From Scedosporium boydii (Eukaryota; Ascomycota; Sordariomycetes; Microascales; Microascaceae): a DNA stretch of 64,000 bases. A program made the translations under genes and the position numbers. Shown here in pieces: positions 57,659 to 64,000 of the stretch; within the stretch, counting starts at the first letter, position 1; every line of letters begins with the position of its first letter. The notes under the pieces are model-generated. The model was not told the DNA's origin. It saw only the letters and a list, made by a program, of their open reading frames with translations, and made no database searches. The DNA lies in NCBI GenBank assembly GCA_002221725.1, contig NJFT01000120.1, positions 1 through 64,000 on the forward strand. The letters are read 5' to 3'.

Positions 57659-60600
57659 CATTCAATGTCCCCTCCAGGAGTCTCAGCTCCTGAGCCAGGG
57701 GACACAATATACCCGCAGCAGCTCCACTGATGAGGCGGGAGCTCTACCATGAAAGCGGAGAGCCTTCATCACGCGGCGCCAAACGATAGGTCTGACCAGG
57801 AAGCCTGACAGGCAAACTACAACTGAGAGAACCGGTGCAGGATTCTCGCAGAAGACAGATAATCTCGACCGTCCTCCTGTGTCGTTTGGCGACTCTAGAC
57901 CAAGACCTCGATATCAGAACAACAACGACAATACCCCATAACCGGTCAGGCACGACTTGCTCTTCTTCCGAGAAGACTTAAGTCCATTCGTCTACCTAGG
58001 TGATGGGCACAACAACGTCTACCTACTCTCGGCCCTAAGGAAGACAAGGATCACTGGCTGTGTTGTCTGGTGTTTCCCTGAACATGTGGCAATGTCCAAG
58101 CGGAAACCCTTTGCTTTTCTCTTTCCTCACCCCGGGCGCTTGGCGTGGTGTTCAAACACGAACCGGAAATACTCTTAATGCATCTGGACTTCATTGATCT
58201 TACGATTGCTCGGCACCAGCTCAGAGCCCAGGGTGTCCTTCGAGTTAGTTGCGTTTCTTTCAATGCCACAATCGGACCTTAGCCCCGGTTTTCTTCCTTC
58301 TTCTTTACAACAACCTATGGCTAGTTTGCGGCCAGCTTTATTTTCTTTGTTTCCTTTTGATTTCTATGAAGACGTAACTTGGCCTAGCTTACGATAGCCA
58401 AGGCATGGCGGATATGTACATGGACCTTGACGAATTACTATTACTGATTTCCTTGTTTCCTCTCTTTCTTTTTTCTTTCCTATTTGCGGTATGCGATATG
58501 CGACGAACAATAGACCTATTCTTTCCTTGTCGTTAGGATGATTCGCGTCATCTCTTCCGCCCGGCACTACCCGAAACCGAAAGGCCTCGACAATGAATGC
58601 CTAGGGCCCGGCTGTACAGACGACTTGGCGACCTCGCTTGTGCCAAAATGGCAATGCCCATGTGAGGGGCGACGCATAATGGGAACAATAATATCAAATT
58701 CAGCATCAACTGCCGGGCCGAGATATATCAAATTAAATTCGACGAACAACAAATCGAAGAGAAGACAGCGGGAGCCTTTTCGGATAATAACGACCAATGA
58801 TGTGCCGACGCGGACTGGCAGTCCTTTTCCCTGGCTCTGGCACCAGAGCATTTTGATATTACAGAGCAGTGTGGTGTGGGAGGCTGCTACTTTGCACTCT
58901 GGGCAGATGAGGGAAACCCTCCACCTCTTCTTGAATCAGATTGATTATCTGCCGCAAGTGTGCGGGCATGCCCAAGCGAAGGTTAAGTCGACTTACAAGC
59001 TAGGAAGGCAGTGTCCCCGTCTGCCGGCAGACTTCTCGTTCCTTTCTGTTCGCCGCCAGCATTGCTCACAGGGGGATAAACGATGCGTTGTCATTTATAT
59101 ATGGCACAGACTGTGGCGGAGGACAACCATCACATGGAGGCAAATTGACGCAGGGGGGGCTGTACGAAGCAAGCTAACATGCTTGCGAGCATAATGTTGA
59201 TGACACTAGGTAAAACGGCATTGATGATGGGAAGAGGGGTGGAATCAAATAGAAGGGTGGGTTTCGACGACGGAGAATTCGGCGTTGAGAGGATGCGGAT
59301 TTTTGGTTTGCTAGGTATGGAGACTTGGAGCTCTTGCTGAAGACGTTAATGGGCCCTGCTCATGTGGTCGATCGAGTCCTTGCAAGTTTCTTTCTCTTCT
59401 GGCTGTCTGGCGAGTGTGTTTTGCGCTCCATATTGTTCTGTTTTCTTCGCGGCTTCCTTTTCCTTTCTCATTCTTTCACTTTTCTCCTTTTTGTCGAATT
59501 TCTTTTTCTTCATTTCTTATCGAGGCCCTATGGATTCTCGATATTTTTGACTTCAAAGGCCTCACTTTTAGTTCTTCCTTTTGTCTTCATTCTTCTGGTT
59601 CAACCTTCTGGTTCTCGTATTCCTTTTTCTTTTTCTCGTTTCTATAGACTTATGCTCCTCTCCGCCTATAATGAAAACCTGATTATGCTCGGTGTAATGG
59701 TACGTCAGGTTAGAAGGTCTCACTAGATCCCGGAACTCGTAGATTACCGCTTTCTGTATGGGCGAAGTTTCGCTGCCACGTTTGCTCGAATGTGGCAGTG
59801 CGTACATAGAGTTTCAGGTGCCTGATGGCACTCGACGACTTGAGAAGGCGAGTGGATGGAGCTCAACAGCGCAGAAAGGTTGGGGGAGACCCGACGGCTC
59901 GAAGTGGGGGCTGGTATTGGTCGCGGAAGCGGAGAAGAGATGCAATGGAGCTCGGGGTAGCATCTAGTAGCATCTTCCTCGGATGAGTGGTTGTCTGCCT
60001 TGAGGTATAAGATAGCTTCTATAGGTACGTGGTAATGGTTTGGTGGAAAAGCGTGTGTTGGCGGTAGTCAGATCCGATTCGCCCACCTTTCCACTTTATC
60101 CCGCTTGAGCGAGGATGGGCGTGGCAATGGGGTACTACGAAGTACGTTCTGCATGTGGTGCCCTCGGTTTGTCTAGGCAGGGCGGTGTCCGCGGCAGGGA
60201 GGGATGCGTTGTCTTTAATCCTGGCTCAGATGTTGATATCAGCCGTGATATAGGTGAGCTCCTACCAGTCACGGCTTTGCATCACACCTCGAAACAAACG
60301 GACCCGGGTTGAGGGGGGTAACCTTGTGTAGGACTGCGTGTTAGCTGCGAGTCAATGCACATCTATTTCTTAGAAGGCTTCATTGTTCGCTTTGTTAACT
60401 CATGAGAAGCGGCTGATACGGTTATGCAAACAAGACCGGGGATTGCTGGATCTGTGTCGGACCGAAGCTGTCGCATCCGCGACGAGATCTTGCGAGCTGT
60501 CGTTGCCTTCTGCCTTAGAGAGGGGGTGTCATGGACAGAAGTACCTTCTTGCTTCAAGCTCGGAAAGTGTTGAGGCTTGCGGACCACCGGGTTTCACTAG

Positions 60601-62488
60601 GATCTCATAAGCCGGATGTTATATGCCATATCTAGCAAGTTTCTTTGTCTGATACTGCAGACTTTATCAGTGAGCAGTGAACTCTTCTCGCTAGGCTAGG
60701 GCTCCTGCTGGCTTTGGAAATGCAGCTCTAAAATGATATATATGGAACATCGCAAGTAAAAATGCATCGTCGCGTCAAGCGAAGGCCGATTCCCGGACAT
60801 GGAATTTCTCCGGCCATCGTTCAGCCTCATGCCCCGGATTTCCCACTCTATCTCCATGCCCGGCTACCGTTGCCGTTACACTCGTAAGCTCGAGAGTAGG
60901 CCCCGGGAAGTGCCACCAAACCCGACCGTTTGGTTGATCTTAGCAGGCGATTAGGCAGGGAGATCGGCGAGGCCCTTTTTGATGGCCGCTAGTAAGATTA
61001 CGCGCTCTTGCTGGTTATTCACAAATTTGGCAGTAGAGTGTGGGGGATTAAGTATTTCCATGATATCTTTATTGGCGCATCGCTAGCCACGGCTGATATG
61101 GTATGCAGGACATGCGAACGAGAGGTGTGGAGGGCGGACGGCCTCGGCCGTAGATCCAGCACGGGTAAGGATGGGGATCGAGGTCAGGCTTCAGCGGATT
61201 GTACTTGGTACCTCAGTAGTAAATGTGCCGTGGTCTAGCCTCACTCGACATCCGTCCCCGAATGCATGGGACTTGGTTTAGGGCGGAATTATGACGGTGA
61301 TATTTCCACAACTAAAGAGGCAAGAAATGTCGAGGCCTGGGCCGGGGTCCTTGCGATTGCACGGACGGCCGCAGGATGATACTACCTAACAGGGTCGCAC
61401 AGTTCGATGCGCATATCTGAAGTGGGAGATAAAAACGAGGAAGAAAAACACCGTTGCATTCGGGCGTCAGAGAAGACCTCCTTGCATGACTGAGAATGAG
61501 GGGAGGATCGACGACTCAACTAGGAATCATGGGGTGTTGTTATGTTAGTTAACTACTGATGATGGGGAGGACTCTAAAGAGGACTCTAAGACTGTAAAAT
61601 AGAGTCCGTCTCTGCAACTTGTCGGGATTTCCTCTAGTTATGTTTTCTATGCGACTGAGCGACGGCACCGTCAAGTCTACGAAGTACTTTGTCAAGAACT
61701 CGGGGAAGCCGGCGCCGAACGGAAAGGTGGGGGTGTCCGAGACCCGGCACTTCGAAGGAGGCGCTGGTTGTCACCGAAACTGATCGAGCCCACCTCACCT
61801 ACCTGAGTCAAAACTGGTGGCGTTGAGGGACTGCGCTTCAGGGCAAGGATCGACACAGCGCCGTTCCGGTTTAGCCTGTCGAGGTCTCGCTGCACTAAGG
61901 CTGGCGAGAGTCCTCCAGGCTTGTATAACATTGACAATCACGTGACACTGGATTTTAGTCACCGTCACAGATTTACAGATTTATCAGCGGGAATCGTTAT
62001 AACCGAGCTTTCAATGTCTGCCTGGAACGTCACTCGATTACTTAGAGGAAGGAGGAATCGCCTTCACGATTGTGAACTTGCCTCAGATTTCAACCTCATC
62101 AAAACGAACCTGGCATCTAGGCCAGGCACTTTTATACTCTAAATTAGAGTAGACTGAGTTTACACTAATCATACCAGAGTGTTAATTCTAGGATCTACCA
62201 AATTTGAAGGTAGTCTAGTTGATGTTGAGAATGTTGGACAGGATCGATCTGTGAAGGGTTCTTATTGAGACCTGGATCGCACCTTCCTTCTGCTTCTTTG
62301 TGGTGATTCACAAAACACCAGGTTCATATGACATCTGAACACATCTGAACCCTACACAGAAATCTCGTGCTTCTATTCATTTATTTATTGATTTCTCCAA
62401 TCCACACCACACATGATCCCCCACCCTCCGAACTCCCCGTTGTGAATCTTGCCACAACCACGGAAAGCTGCTAGCAAGTCGTCCCAAG
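57659..62488. other. Gene-poor region between the Myb-like gene and RAD26
   Basis: This 4.8 kb has no gene recognised by similarity. One 218-codon frame (58538-59194) is listed separately as a weak candidate. T-rich tracts at about 59380-59640 are low-complexity. Two more copies of the recurrent 9-mer are at 60136-60144 and 61678-61686. A 7-bp inverted repeat with a one-base spacer, ACTCTAA-A-TTAGAGT, lies near 62137-62151. The last few hundred bases should hold the RAD26 promoter. Confidence 0.5.
58538..59194 (+). CDS. Uncharacterised 218-codon open frame, weak candidate
   Basis: An ATG-started frame of 218 codons in otherwise empty sequence. It contains several Cys residues and basic stretches (NKSKRRQREP, HRLWRRTT) but no domain, signal peptide or membrane segment that I recognise, and composition looks random. 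A frame this long is unusual by chance in DNA of balanced composition, which is the only reason for listing it. It could equally be a remnant or a fortuitous frame. Confidence 0.15.
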   Translation: MIRVISSARHYPKPKGLDNECLGPGCTDDLATSLVPKWQCPCEGRRIMGTIISNSASTAGPRYIKLNSTNNKSKRRQREPFRIITTNDVPTRTGSPFPWLWHQSILILQSSVVWEAATLHSGQMRETLHLFLNQIDYLPQVCGHAQAKVKSTYKLGRQCPRLPADFSFLSVRRQHCSQGDKRCVVIYIWHRLWRRTTITWRQIDAGGAVRSKLTCLRA

Positions 62489-64000
62489 ATGTCTGATTCC
62501 CAAGAACTAGATACACGGCATCCACCTACAGATAATCCCTCGAGTCTTGATCCTCATAAACCCTCTGATCATGGAGAAGCCGGTGATGTCGCCTCTGCGC
62601 TCCAGGGCTTGGTCGATATCCAAGACCACGCAGATATCGAGCGCGATGCTTCCGCTCAGGCTAGGGCAGCGGCTATCGGCAAGGAGAATAAAAAGGACGA
62701 AGACCGCATTGCGAATCTCCGTTCCAAGATCGAAAAGCTAGAGGAGCAGAAGAAGGCACTCGCCATCGAGAAGGCGACGAAGGAACGCATTCGAGCCCCA
62801 AAGAGTCAAATCAATGCCATCGTCGACAAGATTCTTTCCTGCTCCGAGAAGATCGCTGACAATCTCGATGAGATTACTGCATTCGAGGGTCGAATTCAAC
62901 AGCGCCAACAGGATGCCGCTGCTGCTGAGGCTGCTGCTGCCTCTTCGGCTACAACAACGCAGGAAACTCGTCATGCCGGTCCTACGCAGGAAGAGGGCGA
63001 GGATAGGCGTGCGTTCTTGATCCGTACTGGAAAAATTACTCCATTCGCCGCCGTCCCTGAGGCAGATGAAGAAGCAGAAGAGGCAGAAGTAAATGAGATT
63101 ACCCGTCAGACCAATATTCCCGACGTCGCTAGCCGCGATGAGCCTCAAATTCAAACCTCCCACCAGGTCCTTCGACAACCTGGGTTTGGAACCCAACTTC
63201 TCCGGCCCCCTATTGATGATGGTGCATCAGCAGACCCAGCTACTGCCAATCTTGAGACGGAGTTTGGCTTGAGGCCTCGAAAACGACAACGCGTGGGAGA
63301 AGCAGCCGCCGACGAGGAAGAGGACGATGAAAGCCCTCGCAGAAGTCGCCCCTCCAAGAAACCAAAGAGGCCAAGACGTCGACAGGCAGACGATGATGAA
63401 GACTACAGCGCCAGCGCTGATGGAGAATCCGATGTTGTGGAATCCTCTGCCGAGGATGGCACCAAACAACACCTTGTCAAGTTGTCCGTTATTGACGATG
63501 CCAAGGAATCGGCATACAAGGCAAGGTTATCCAAATGGGTTAACGAGCGAAAGAAGCTGCGTGCTAGCCTCGCCGGAGCCGATGGTGACCGCGAAGATGA
63601 CAGTGAAGAGGAAGAGTGGTTTAAACCGACGCCGGGAAAGCCGAATAAGAGGATTTACGAAGATTATTATCTTCCCGAGGAAGTCTACGATTTCTTATTT
63701 CCTTTCCAGAGAGTTGGGATTCAATGGCTTGCAGAGTTACACTCTCGAAGAGAAGGCGGAATTCTATGTGACGAGATGGGACTTGGCAAGACAGGTATGT
63801 GTGATGATGCCCATCTTCCCCCTATTTACTTTCATTTTCACTAACCTACTTCCTCCTTGCATAGTCCAACTCATTTCATTCATTGCTTCGCTCCATTTCA
63901 GCAAGAAACTCGACGGCCCAGTTATCATTCTTGCTACTACCACTCTCATTGCCCAGTGGGTTAGGCATTTCCATCAATGGTGGCCTCCCCTGAGAGTGTC
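62489..64000 (+). CDS. RAD26: Rad26/CSB-type SNF2 ATPase, transcription-coupled repair (partial, runs off window)
   Basis: Exon 1 (62489-63794) and the beginning of exon 2 (63865-64000), split by a 70-bp intron (GTATGT donor, CTAAC branch, CATAG acceptor), give the first ~480 residues. Rad26 (human CSB/ERCC6) is a DNA translocase that acts on RNA polymerase II stalled at lesions. The N-terminus has a predicted coiled coil (about 70-150, Lys/Glu-rich), then acidic and basic clusters including NLS-like RPRKRQRV and KKPKRPRRR. The SNF2 domain starts at FPFQRVGIQWLAELHSRREGG. Motif I, DEMGLGKT (428-435), is cut by the intron, and motif Ia ILATTTLIAQW follows. The PEEVYDFLFPFQRVGIQWL context is typical of CSB rather than other SNF2 groups. 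The remaining helicase motifs lie beyond the edge. Confidence 0.9.

Noticed and set aside
1..64000. CRISPR arrays, bacterial operons, insertion sequences or attachment sites
   Set aside because: None seen, and none expected: spliceosomal introns and gene content are those of a fungal nuclear chromosome.

Overview
The window is nuclear DNA of a filamentous ascomycete (Pezizomycotina). Most genes carry short spliceosomal introns (about 50-150 bp, a few longer) with GTAAGT/GTATGT-type donors and CTAAC/CTGAC-like branch motifs. The gene set is typically fungal: Atg1, Urb2, Tsc10, Cog1, Prp8 with an intein, and a DUF7924-type protein. The class is not settled; Sordariomycetes or Leotiomycetes would both fit.

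Layout, left to right. (1) 1-5.0 kb: ATG1, the autophagy-initiating kinase, plus strand, three coding exons. (2) 5.0-7.8 kb: non-coding, with microsatellites and a diverged ~150-bp tandem duplication. (3) 7.8-10.6 kb, minus: an FHA-domain Ser/Thr kinase in seven coding exons. (4) 11.8-14.4 kb: two very small conserved genes, RPL41 (eL41, 25 codons, plus) and MIC10 (MICOS subunit, 87 codons, minus). (5) 14.8-19.5 kb: URB2, pre-60S biogenesis, seven exons. (6) 19.8-21.2 kb, minus: a DUF7924-like protein with a PD-(D/E)XK-like motif set, whose C-terminus is cut short at a 19-bp tandem duplication. (7) 23.0-25.6 kb: TSC10 (sphingolipid synthesis), convergent with a zeta-toxin-fold P-loop protein. 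(8) 26.3-31.0 kb: SAS10/UTP3 and COG1, both intronless, plus strand. (9) 31.1-36.0 kb, minus: a peroxisomal enoyl-CoA isomerase-like gene, a frameshifted protein-kinase-like gene, and RPA49. (10) 36.8-45.3 kb: PRP8, one uninterrupted 2842-codon frame with a 467-residue intein. (11) 45.3-56.3 kb: about 11 kb with no supportable gene. (12) 56.3-57.7 kb: a His/Pro/Gln-rich Myb-like transcription factor whose 5' exon is unresolved. (13) 57.7-62.5 kb: gene-poor. (14) 62.5 kb to the edge: the start of RAD26/CSB, a SNF2-family repair ATPase.

Four genes (RPL41, URB2, SAS10, RPA49) serve ribosome production, but they do not form one transcription unit. The strongest biology is the PRP8 intein. Its self-splicing motifs look intact, while the first LAGLIDADG motif has Ala at the position normally held by a catalytic Asp. 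This predicts an element that still splices at the protein level but has a dead or crippled homing endonuclease. The gene-poor stretches also share a recurrent 9-mer (TACGAAGTA/TACTTCGTA) that is far more frequent than chance predicts.
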